From: Mantamonas sphyraenae
Lineage: Eukaryota > CRuMs > Mantamonadidae
DNA length: 64,000 nt
Assembly (NCBI GenBank): GCA_026936335.1
Contig: JAPMXV010000034.1
Location: 566,001-630,000, forward strand
Direction: 5' to 3'
The position numbers and the translations under genes are program-made. The notes under the pieces were generated by a model. That model saw only the letters and a program-made list of their open reading frames with translations, did no database searches and was not told the DNA's origin. Position 1 is the first letter of the stretch; each line of letters opens with the position of its first letter. Positions 44,819 through 53,269 of this stretch are shown here, piece after piece.

Positions 44819-45305
44819 GAGGAGGAGGAGGAGATGGAGAAGGAAGGGTGGGTGGTGGGTGGGTTGTGGGGGATGTTGGGGATGAGTGGATGGGGTTGGA
44901 TGTGGTGGGGAAGGGAGGGGGTGCGAGGGTGGATGAGTTGAGGGGTGATTTGGTGGGGATGTTGGAGGAGGATGAGGATGGGTGGGGGAGAAGGATGTTG
45001 GAGGAGGATGAAGATGGGTGGTGGAGGAGGAGGAGAAGGAGAAGGAATGGTGGGTGGTGGGTGGGTTGTGGGGGGATGTATGGGGGAAGGGGAATGTAGG
45101 TTTACTGCCGTTTGCAAAACAGCGCGCGCAAGGCCACCGTGGGCACCAGTGGTCAGAGCCATATGTGAAGGCGAATGTGTGTCAGTGAAACGCTGGTAGT
45201 GTCCCTCCCGCGTTGGGAACGAGGCTGAAATGAATCCACGTACACGGTTTCGTTCTTTGTGATTATCCTCGTGCCCGCCGCTAGCCGCGTCCACGAGTGA
45301 GCTGT

Positions 45306-46289
45306 TCACCTGGGGTGCTCTGCTTGTTCGTTCCTTTGTGTGCGACCCAGGTCCAGAGTCTCGACTTGCATGTCCTCCTCCGTCTTTCCGTCCCTCACGC
45401 CGTTCTCCTGCTCCTGTTCCTCCTGTTCCTCCTGTTCCATCCTGTCGTCCAGATTGCCCTCCTCCTCCCCAATTACGTCAATTGCGTCGTCCATGCTGCC
45501 CTCCTCCTCACTGTCGCTGTCCACGGCCCAGGGTCCGCCTCCTGTGTTTGTTTTCCTTGGCTGCTCGCACGAAACAAAGTCGCCGACGGACGTGTGTGTG
45601 AGAGAACTTCCTCCTCCGCTTTTTAACCACGGAGTGGTGTACACCGCTCCCCAAAACACTTCCACGCACAACCTACCATGCCCGGCATCCATGCAACTCG
45701 CATTCGGCTGATTACCGTGACCTGGGGCTGGCTCCTGGCTGTTTTTTAACTCGAGCAATTTTCGTCTCATCTTCGCTCTGTAGCGCTTGCGTTTCTGTTT
45801 CTTCCGGTCTCGTTGTCGCGAGAGAATAGCCTGTCGTGTCTCCTCGCTCGGTTCTTGACGATCCCACTCGGCCTGTTTGCAGCTCTGGCCCTTCTCCTTC
45901 GAGCGTGTGAGGAAGCGTGTCAGATGGCAGAATTCAAGGACAAAAAACCAAGGCAGCACATCCAACGCTCCCACAGTAGCGTACCCTCTCACTACTGCAG
46001 GAGGGCGTCCAAAACCCAGTGGGGTGCGCCCAGAGTCCTTCTCTTTTGCGTGTTGGTAGAGCGTTTGCTGTTTTTGCCTCTGAACACGCAAACCTTCGAT
46101 CTCAGCTTCCGTTCGCTGTCTACTGCAGAATTGCTGCCCGTGACTTCTGCGCAAAGAAAGATACTGGGTTGTATCCACGTGCACTGGACCCGAGCTGCGA
46201 GTTTTCCTTCGCGAAATGCCGTCTCGAGTACTCACGGTCGGTTGTGCTCGTTGTGTTGGAACGGACGGTGCACGGTGACCAGATGCCAT
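45306..46289 (-). CDS. Hypothetical basic/acidic protein in left arm
   Basis: An uninterrupted 327-residue ORF. It contains a basic helical stretch (RQAILSRQRDRKKQKRKRYR, then AKMRRKLLELKN) and a later acidic region (DSDSEEEGSMDD; EQEEQEEQEQENG). This could be a nuclear DNA- or RNA-binding protein, but I recognise no family. The copy in the right arm (59121-60106) has two single-base homopolymer differences that break its frame. Codon pattern and single-exon form give modest support for being coding. Confidence 0.45.
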   Translation of the reverse strand: MASGHRAPSVPTQRAQPTVSTRDGISRRKTRSSGPVHVDTTQYLSLRRSHGQQFCSRQRTEAEIEGLRVQRQKQQTLYQHAKEKDSGRTPLGFGRPPAVVRGYATVGALDVLPWFFVLEFCHLTRFLTRSKEKGQSCKQAEWDRQEPSEETRQAILSRQRDRKKQKRKRYRAKMRRKLLELKNSQEPAPGHGNQPNASCMDAGHGRLCVEVFWGAVYTTPWLKSGGGSSLTHTSVGDFVSCEQPRKTNTGGGPWAVDSDSEEEGSMDDAIDVIGEEEGNLDDRMEQEEQEEQEQENGVRDGKTEEDMQVETLDLGRTQRNEQAEHPR

Positions 46290-46653
46290 CTCACGCTACC
46301 AGATCTGCGCTTTCCTTGGTGGATGTCCATCAACATCATGTGTGTGCCCGAAGCTCGCATGGGAAAAGCAACTGAAGGACACAACAAGCCCTAAGCCATA
46401 CCGCCACACCAACCCGTGCAGGTAGTGGCAAAGGTCTGGGGTAGTACATTCAATTGCCGATCTGGGGTAGTATCTTTGCCACTAAAAGCACCACGGACGA
46501 ACAAGATGTTGTTCATGGATAGCGGAGGTGCAGATAGATGACACAGACGATCAAGGTGACCGCCGTCGTGCTTTCGAAAACCGTGTCACGAGCCTGCAAA
46601 CGAACCAATCCGGATGAGCGACTTGAATGAGGATTTCGCAAGCACAGTATGGG

Positions 46654-47214
46654 TCACTGACACATGTCTTTGTACAATTTCCCACATAATACACTCCGCT
46701 TTCTCGTCCCACGGAAAAGAGTCGCTCTACTGAAATTCCCTGTATTGCATTCTGGGCTCGCTGGGGGTTGTGTGGAGTGGGAGAAGGGGGATGGGGGGGT
46801 GTGGATGTTGGAGAGGAGGAAGTTGGGTGGTGGAGGAGGAGGAGGAGGAGGAGAAGAGGAGCAGGAAGGGTGGGTGGATGATGACGGGGCTTGTGATGTG
46901 AGGAAACGAGATGCCGAAATGACGAATTGTGCCACAGTGTGAGTGGGTTCATGTTTGCTGGAAACACTCACGTCCAGGTGCTGTTCGGTGATGGGAGTCC
47001 GACTGGCATCCAGATGCACCACATTCGGAGAGTTCTCCAACAAGTCGATGATCGGTGGTGGGAGGATGTTGGAGATGGGTGGATGAGTGGATGGGGACGG
47101 GGGTGCGAGGGTGGATGAGGTGAGAGGAGGGATGTGTGAACGGGGTTTGGAGGTCGCAACATTCACCGACATTGCATTTGGACCTCCCTTGTACGGATCG
47201 GCGGGAAACTGCAT
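46654..47214 (-). CDS. Hypothetical ORF next to tRNA-Phe, left arm
   Basis: A 186-residue ORF beginning MQFPADPYKGGPNAMSVNVA, with a Pro/Ser-rich middle and the segment LLENSPNVVHLDASRTPITE. A GTGAGT donor follows TEQHLD, and an acceptor downstream opens another frame, RAQNAIQGISVERLFSVGRE then SGVYYVGNCTKTC. It therefore looks like exons of a captured or decaying gene rather than one complete product. The same sequence is present on the plus strand of the right arm (58196-58756). Family not recognised. Confidence 0.3.
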   Translation of the reverse strand: MQFPADPYKGGPNAMSVNVATSKPRSHIPPLTSSTLAPPSPSTHPPISNILPPPIIDLLENSPNVVHLDASRTPITEQHLDVSVSSKHEPTHTVAQFVISASRFLTSQAPSSSTHPSCSSSPPPPPPPPPNFLLSNIHTPPSPFSHSTQPPASPECNTGNFSRATLFRGTRKRSVLCGKLYKDMCQ

Positions 47215-47267
47215 AGATGAAGTCGAATGGGGAACAATGGTGACCCATTTAGCTCATTTGCGGGCGT

Positions 47268-47340
47268 GCTGCTTTAGCTCAGCTGGGAGAGCGTGTGACT
47301 GAAGATCACAAGGTCCCGTGTTCGATCCACGGAGGCGGCA
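47268..47340 (+). tRNA. tRNA-Phe (GAA), left arm
   Basis: 73 nt folding as a full cloverleaf. The acceptor stem GCTGCTT pairs with AGGCGGC (two G-U pairs). The D-arm is GCTCAGCTGGGAGAGC. The anticodon stem TGTGA/TCACA flanks loop CTGAAGA (anticodon GAA). The T-arm CCGTG-TTCGATC-CACGG is perfect, and the discriminator is A. There is no intron, and CCA is not encoded. A T8 Pol III terminator follows at 47346-47353. Confidence 0.97.
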
Positions 47341-47345
47341 TCCAA

Positions 47346-47353
47346 TTTTTTTT
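47346..47353 (+). terminator. RNA polymerase III terminator of tRNA-Phe
   Basis: Eight consecutive T residues five bases after the tRNA 3' end, the standard Pol III stop signal. Confidence 0.9.
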
Positions 47354-47501
47354 GCTCATCTCCTTGTGTTCCATCTCTCGGTCTCTTTTTGTCCACTCCT
47401 CCGTCCCTTCCAATCATTTCCATCCTAACATTCCAATTATTCCAACCGCTACCCACCCCGTCCGCCCGCCCCTCTTCCGCTCGTCAAAATTTCCCGCCAA
47501 C

Positions 47502-47536
47502 ATCACAAGGTCCCGTGTTCGATCCACGGAGCCGGA
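47502..47536 (+). pseudogene. tRNA-Phe 3'-half remnant, left arm
   Basis: A copy of the anticodon-stem 3' strand, variable loop, T-arm and acceptor 3' strand of the neighbouring tRNA-Phe, ending GGAGCCGGA instead of GGAGGCGGCA. The bases after it also resemble those after the intact tRNA (TGTCCCTTCCAATCA or CGTCCCTTCCAATCA), so it is one unit of an old tandem duplication of about 200 bp. Confidence 0.85.
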
Positions 47537-47723
47537 ATCAATTTCCTTTTGCTTCGTATTCCATTTCCCCCATCTCTTTCATCCACTTCTCTGTCCCTTC
47601 CAATCACCCTCATCTACTTGACTGCTACCTTGTCATTCCCTTCCTCACAACTTCTTCATCTCGCCCCCTACCCACCCCGTCTCCACCCCTCCTCCTACAA
47701 CACCCCCTCTCGTCACTCCTTCC

Positions 47724-48022
47724 TCAAAACTCGTGCCATGTCCCTCCCATCTCTTTCACCATCCCCGTGTACTGCTTGGAGAACCCTGCAGATCCACACA
47801 CCAGCCACAGCACATCCTCAGCCTGCCCGGCACCTCCCATCCTCCCCGCTTCTTCCACCGCCTCCCTCGGGATACGCCCTGAATGAAACCTCTCGTAAGC
47901 CGACAGTCCCTCTGTGGGCAGATCGGCCTCCTGTGCTCTGCTGCAATAGTGGTCCACCTCCAGCTGCCCCTGGGACTCCGTTGCCAGCAAACCCAGGTCC
48001 TCGCGCAATGGGATATCATCCA
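47724..48022 (-). pseudogene. Cytochrome b5 reductase C-terminal fragment, left arm
   Basis: Encodes the last about 98 residues of the complete b5R gene at 51705-52691, from VDDIPLREDLGLLATESQGQ to GGTWHEF and stop. The FAD and most of the NADH domain are absent, so it cannot be a working reductase. Substitutions relative to the full gene include Glu to Asp (EEL/EDL), Phe to Tyr (HFCSR/HYCSR) and Ala to Gly (HSARI/HSGRI). The upstream sequence is unrelated. Confidence 0.92.
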
Positions 48023-48424
48023 CCCTTCGGTCCAGCGCCACTTGACGGTACGTGATGAGAAACTCATGCTGGAACCATGTGCTTCGTTGCTGGAAAACAA
48101 CAACAAACAAAAAAAGAACACCATGTCCTCCTTGACGCGATCTTAGTTCCTCGAGTGTGTCGCGGACAGGATGTTGCTCGTTCTTTCACCAGCTTTTTCC
48201 CGACAACCGTGAATGCTTCGATGATTTTCACACCTCCAGGAAACCACTAACGAAGGAGAGCGAGCACAGATCCAAGATAACCGTCCCTACCAAACTTTCT
48301 GCGCGGCTTGATGTGCGGGTGAGCTGGCAGGCGAACTGGGTTTATCTTCCCCACCCACGCACTCGGTAAATCAAACACCATCCATCTACAACACCCGGCG
48401 GAGTCTCATACATTGGGCAGACCA

Positions 48425-48444
48425 CGAAACCGTGCACGGTTTCG
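48425..48444. repeat. Perfect 20-bp palindrome
   Basis: CGAAACCGTGCACGGTTTCG is its own reverse complement. It sits at the junction between the outer arm and the minisatellite array. The equivalent site in the right arm (near 56,970) keeps the core AAACCGTGCACGGTTT with one outer mismatch. Confidence 0.85.
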
Positions 48445-48479
48445 GAGGGGGCAGAAGTGGCGCTTTGGGGCCTGTTCAG

Positions 48480-51400
48480 GAGGCACCATAGGTCAGAGTG
48501 GAGGGGAATGGTGACGACGGCTGGTGTGTTCTCAGTCACAAAGGGTGTTGGTGGATGGATGATGGTGGTCTGGGATGATGGCTGTGGTGAAGGGCCCTCT
48601 CTGTACTTTGCGGGGTCGTGTGCAGGAGCGAGGCTTGGGGCCAGTTTGGGAGGCACCAGAGGTGAGGGGGAAGGGCAATGGTGACGACGGCTGGTGTGAT
48701 TCCAGTAGCAATGAGTGCGTGTGGGTGGACGCTGGTGATCTGGATGGTGGTTGTTGTGAACGGGTCTCGCTTCAGCTCACGGTTTGGGTCGTGCACCAGT
48801 GCTGCACAGGGTCTGTTTGGAAGGTCAGGGTGGAGGGGAATGGTGACGAAGGCTGGTGTGTTCTCAGTCACAAAGGGTGTTGGTGGATGGATGATGGTGG
48901 TCTGGGATGATGGCTGTGGTGAAGGACCCTCTCTGTACTTTGCGGGGGTCGTGTGCAGGAGCGAGGCTTGGGGCCAGTTTGGGAGGCACCAGAGGTGAGG
49001 GGGGAAGGGCAATGGTGACGACGGCTGGTGTGATTCCAGTAGCAATGAGTGCGTGTGGGTGGACGCTGGTGATCTGGATGGTGGTTGTTGTGAACGGGTC
49101 TCGCTTTAGCTCACGGTTTGGGTCGTGCACCAGTGCTGCACAGGGTCTGTTTGGAAGGTCAGGGTGGAGGGTAATGGTGACGAAGGCTGGTGTGTTCTCA
49201 GTCACAAAGGGTGTTGGTGGATGGATGATGGTGGTCTGGGATGATGGCTGTGGTGAAGGACCCTCTCTGTACTTTGCGGGGGTCGTGTGCAGGAACGAAG
49301 CTTGGGGCCAGTTTGGGAGGCACCACAGGTCAGAGTGGAGGGGAATGGTAATGACGGCTGGTGTGTTCTCAGTCACAATGGGTGTTGGTGGATGGATGAT
49401 GGTGGTCTGGGATGATGGCTGTGGTGAAGGACCCTCTCTGTACTTTGCGGGGGTCGTGTGCAGGAGCGAGGCTTGGGGCCAGTTTGGGAGGCACCAGAGG
49501 TCAGGGTGGAGGGCAATGGTGACGAAGGCTGGTGTGTTCTCAGTCATAATGGGTGTTGGTGGATGGGTGATGGTGGTCTGGGATGATGGCTGTGGTGAAG
49601 GACCCTCTCTGTACTTTGCGGGGGTCGTGTGCAGGAACGAAGCTTGGGGCCAGTTTGGGAGGCACCAGAGGTGAGGGGGAAGGGCAATGGTGACGACGGC
49701 TGGTGTGATTCCAGTAGCAATGAGTGCGTGTGGGTGGACGCTGGTGATCTGGATGGTGGTTGTTGTGAACGGGTCTCGCTTTAGCTCACGGTTTGGGTCG
49801 TGCACCAGTGCTGCACAGGGTCTGTTTGGAAGGTCAGGGTGGAGGGTAATGGTGACGACGGCTGGTGTGTTCTCAGTCACAATGGGTGTTGGTGGATGGA
49901 TGATGGTGGTCTGGGATGATGGCTGTGGTGAAGGACCCTCTCTGTACTTTGCGGGGGTCGTGTGCAGGAACGAAGCTTGGGGCCAGTTTGGGAGGCACCA
50001 GAGGTGGGGGGAGGAGGGCAATGGTGACGACGGCTGGTGTGATTCCAGTAGCAATGAGTGCGTGTGTGTGGACGCTGGTGATCTGGATGGTGGTTGTTGT
50101 GAACGGGTCTCGCTTTAGCTCACGGTTTGGGTCGTGCACCAGTGCTGCACAGGGTCTGTTTGGAAGGTCAGGGTGGAGGGTAATGGTGACGACGGCTGGT
50201 GTGTTCTCAGTCATAATGGGTGTTGGTGGATGGATGATGGTGGTCTGGGATGATGGCTGTGGTGAAGGACCCTCTCTGTACTTTGCGGGGGTCGTGTGCA
50301 GGAACGAAGCTTGGGGCCAGTTTGGGAGGCACCACAGGTCAGAGTGGAGGGGAATGGTAATGACGGCTGGTGTGTTCTCAGTCACAATGGGTGTTGGTGG
50401 ATGGATGATGGTGGTCTGGGATGATGGCTGTGGTGAAGGACCCTCTCTGTACTTTGCGGGGGTCGTGTGCAGGAACGAAGCTTGGGGCCAGTTTGGGAGG
50501 CACCAGAGGTGAGGGGGAGGAGGGCAATGGTGACGACGGCTGGTGTGATTCCAGTAGCAATGAGTGCGTGTGGGTGGACGCTGGTGATCTGGATGGTGGT
50601 TGTTGTGAACGGGTCTCGTAGCTCGCTGGGTCGTGCACCAGTGCTGCACGGTTTGGGTCGTGGACCAGTGACTGCGGCAGTGTGTTCTCAGTCTGTGGTG
50701 GATGGAAGGTCATGGCTGTGTGAAGGGTAATCGTGTGACGACGGCTGGGGTGTTCTCAGTCATAATGGGTGTTGGTGGGATGGTGGATGGATGATGGTGG
50801 TCTGGGATGATGGCTGTGGTGAAGGACCCTCTCTGTACTTTGCGGGGGTCGTGTGCAGGAACGAAGCTTGGGGCCAGTTTGGGAGGCACCAGAGGTGAGG
50901 GGGAAGGGCAATGGTGACGACGGCTGGTGTGATTCCAGTAGCAATGAGTGCGTGTGGGTGGACGCTGGTGATCTGGATGGTGGTTGTTGTGAACGGGTCT
51001 CGCTTTAGCTCACGGTTTGGGTCGTGCACCAGTGCTGCACAGGGTCTGTTTGGAAGGTCATGGTGGGTGGAGGGGAATGTCGTGACGAAGGCTGGTGTGT
51101 TCTCTCAGTCACAAAGGGTGTTGGTGGATGGATGATGGTGGTCTGGGATGATGGCTGTGGTGAAGGACCCTCTCTGTACTTTGCGGGGGTCGTGTGCAGG
51201 AACGAAGCTTGGGGGCCATTTTGGGAGGCACCAGAGGTGAGGGGGAGGAGGGCAATGGTGACGACGGCTGGTGTGATTCCAGTAGCAATGAGTGCGTGTG
51301 GGTGGACGCTGGTGATCTGGATGGTGGTTGTTGTGAACGGGTCTCGCTTTAGCTCACGGTTTGGGTCGTGCACCAGTGCTGCACAGGGTCTGTTTGGAAG

Positions 51401-51600
51401 GTCAGAGTGGAGGGGAATGGTGACGAAGGCTGGTGTGTTCTCAGTCACAAAGGGTGTTGGTGGATGGATGATGGTGGTCTGGGATGATGGCTGTGGTGAA
51501 GGACCCTCTCTGTACTTTGCGGGGGTCGTGTGCAGGAACGAAGCTTGGGGCCATTTTGGGAGGCACCAGAGGTGAGGGGTGAGGGGAATGGTGATGACGG
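48480..51600 (-). repeat. Left minisatellite array of 171- and 162-bp units
   Basis: Two interleaved unit types. Type A (about 11 copies) contains TACTTTGCGGGGGTCGTGTG and GTGTTCTCAGTCAC. Type B (about 7 copies) contains GATTCCAGTAGCAATGAGTG and GTCGTGCACCAGTGCTGCAC. Both share a GGTGACGACGGCTGGTGTG junction. Unit lengths are multiples of three, and both strands stay open over long distances (for example 396 codons on the minus strand at 48864-50054). The array ends about 100 bp before the b5R start codon. It is the inverted counterpart of 53270-56940 but differs in unit number and order. Confidence 0.93.
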
Positions 51601-51704
51601 CTGTTGTGATGCAAGTAGCAGTGGTTGCTGTCGAAGTGATGAAGCTGGTCTAGGTTGTGGTTGTGGGGTTCCCACACGCCAACGCACTCACCGCAATTGC
51701 ACAC

Positions 51705-52691
51705 ATGTCGTCGTCGTCATCCACGAGCACATCGTTGTACGTCTGCGTGGCTCTGGCTGCAGTCGCCACCGCTGCAGTGTCCTACTACGCATATTCGAAA
51801 CTCTCGTCGGGCTCTAGAAAGTCGGCGTCGGACAAAGAGCGCGCACCGTCAAAGAAGCTTGTGCTGGGGCCTCGTGGAAACGAGAACCTGAGCAAAAGTG
51901 GCAAGGGAACAGTGTTTCTGCAGGAAGAGCCGCAGGAGGTTGTGGTGGAGCGCAAGGAACTGCGCGGAGACGTGCTGCGTCTCCGGCTTGCGTACTCTGG
52001 GACGGGTGCGACGTTGTTGGGGCTGCGTCTGGGACAACACATCCTCGTGCATGCACCTCCTGGGATGGTAAACATGAACGACGCCGAGGACGACCTTGTG
52101 AGGCCCTACACGCCCATCACGCGCGTGGGTGTTGAGGACGGCGCGTTTGAGTTGCTCATACGCGTCTATGCAAAGGGTTTCATGGGTAACGTGTTGGCCA
52201 GTTCAGAGATTGGAGACAAGGTGCTCGTGTCCGGGCCGTCTGGTCGGTTCCTGTATCGCAGGGGCGAGTTCAAGCGGATCGTGCTTGTTGGCGGCGGGAC
52301 TGGCATTACGCCTTTGTTCCAGGTGATCCAAGGAGTGATTGACGATGTGAACGATGATGCCGATCTGCGACTGCTGTACAGCAACCGGAGTGTGGATGAT
52401 ATCCCATTGCGCGAGGAACTGGGTTTGCTGGCAACGGAGTCCCAGGGGCAGCTGGAGGTGGACCATTTTTGCAGCAGAGCACAGGAGGCCGATCTGCCCA
52501 CAGAGGGACTGTCGGCTTACGAGAGGTTTCATTCAGCGCGTATCCCGAGGGAGGCGGTGGAAGAAGCGGGGAGGATGGGAGGTGCCGGGCAGGCTGAGGA
52601 TGTGCTGTGGCTGGTGTGTGGATCTGCAGGGTTCTCCAAGCAGTACACGGGGATGGTGAAAGAGATGGGAGGGACATGGCACGAGTTTTGA
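51705..52691 (+). CDS. NADH-cytochrome b5 reductase, complete copy
   Basis: 328 residues in one exon from ATG 51705. The N-terminus has a membrane anchor (LYVCVALAAVATAAVSYYAY) after a Ser/Thr run. The FAD domain contains LGLRLGQHILVHAPPG and the flavin motif RPYTPITRV. The NADH domain has VLVGGGTGITPLFQVIQGV-type GGGTGITP and the terminal VCGSAGFS (CGxxG). The C-terminus GGTWHEF is shortened or altered relative to the usual Phe-terminated b5R. The enzyme passes electrons from NADH to cytochrome b5 at ER or mitochondrial outer membranes, for fatty-acid desaturation and sterol synthesis. It is the only complete copy and lies in the spacer of the inverted repeat, with minisatellite arrays on both sides. 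Confidence 0.93.
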   Translation: MSSSSSTSTSLYVCVALAAVATAAVSYYAYSKLSSGSRKSASDKERAPSKKLVLGPRGNENLSKSGKGTVFLQEEPQEVVVERKELRGDVLRLRLAYSGTGATLLGLRLGQHILVHAPPGMVNMNDAEDDLVRPYTPITRVGVEDGAFELLIRVYAKGFMGNVLASSEIGDKVLVSGPSGRFLYRRGEFKRIVLVGGGTGITPLFQVIQGVIDDVNDDADLRLLYSNRSVDDIPLREELGLLATESQGQLEVDHFCSRAQEADLPTEGLSAYERFHSARIPREAVEEAGRMGGAGQAEDVLWLVCGSAGFSKQYTGMVKEMGGTWHEF

Positions 52692-52878
52692 GGAAGGAGT
52701 GACGAGAGGGGGTGTTGTAGGAGGAGGGGTGGAGACGGGGTGGGTAGGGGGCGAGATGAAGAAGTTGTGAGGAAGGGAATGACAAGGTAGCAGTCAAGTA
52801 GATGAGGGTGATTGGAAGGGACAGAGAAGTGGATGAAAGAGATGGGGGAAATGGAATACGAAGCAAAAGGAAATTGAT

Positions 52879-52912
52879 TCCGGCTCCGTGGATCGAACAG
52901 GGACCTTGTGAT
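52879..52912 (-). pseudogene. tRNA-Phe 3'-half remnant, central copy
   Basis: Same remnant as at 47502-47536 and 57874-57908, but one base shorter in the T-stem (GAACAGGGACC against GAACACGGGACC). Confidence 0.8.
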
Positions 52913-53073
52913 GTTGGCGGGAAATTTTGACGAGCGGAAGAGGGGCGGGCGGACGGGGTGGGTAGCGGTTGGAATAATTGGAATGTTAGGATGGAAATGA
53001 TTGGAAGGGACGGAGGAGTGGACAAAAAGAGACCGAGAGATGGAACACAAGGAGATGAGCAAAAAAAATTGGA

Positions 53074-53145
53074 TGCCGCCTCCGTGGATCGAACAATGAC
53101 CTTAAGATCTTCAGTCACACGCTCTCCCAGCTGAGCTAAAGCAGC
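53074..53145 (-). pseudogene. Decayed tRNA-Phe, central copy
   Basis: 72 nt aligned to the intact tRNA-Phe genes. The D-arm, anticodon GAA and acceptor strands are kept, but the T-stem 5' strand reads CATTG opposite CACGG, and the anticodon stem 3' strand reads TCTTA opposite TGTGA. Both stems lose pairs and one base is missing. It is probably not functional. Confidence 0.85.
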
Positions 53146-53269
53146 ACGCCCGCAAATGAGCTAAATGGGTCACCATTGTTCCCCATTCGACTTCATCTAT
53201 GCAGTTTCCCGCCGATCCGTACAAGGGAGGTCCAAATGCAGATTCGTGAGCAAGAGCGAGACCCCTTTA

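Larger units (their letters stand above)
44822..48480 (+). repeat. Left outer arm of the giant inverted repeat
   Basis: About 3.65 kb that recurs in reverse complement at 56941-60590. Matching features have nearly constant coordinate sums: tRNA 47268 with 58142, b5R fragment 47724 with 57686, and ORF end 46289 with 59121 all sum to 105410, and the sum drifts by only about 2 at the outer end. The arm starts within a few bases of the C2-gene stop with a GGA/GGT-rich tract and ends at the minisatellite array. Differences between arms are few and often at homopolymers. Confidence 0.92.
52692..53235 (+). repeat. Central third copy of the b5R-tail/tRNA module
   Basis: Together with the b5R 3' coding part (from about 52392) this segment matches 57388-58236 in direct orientation and 47174-48022 in inverted orientation. 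It is interrupted at about 53235 by minisatellite sequence, where the arm copies continue into the MQFPADPYKGG ORF. It contains a tRNA 3'-half remnant (52879-52912) and a decayed tRNA-Phe (53074-53145). Confidence 0.9.
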
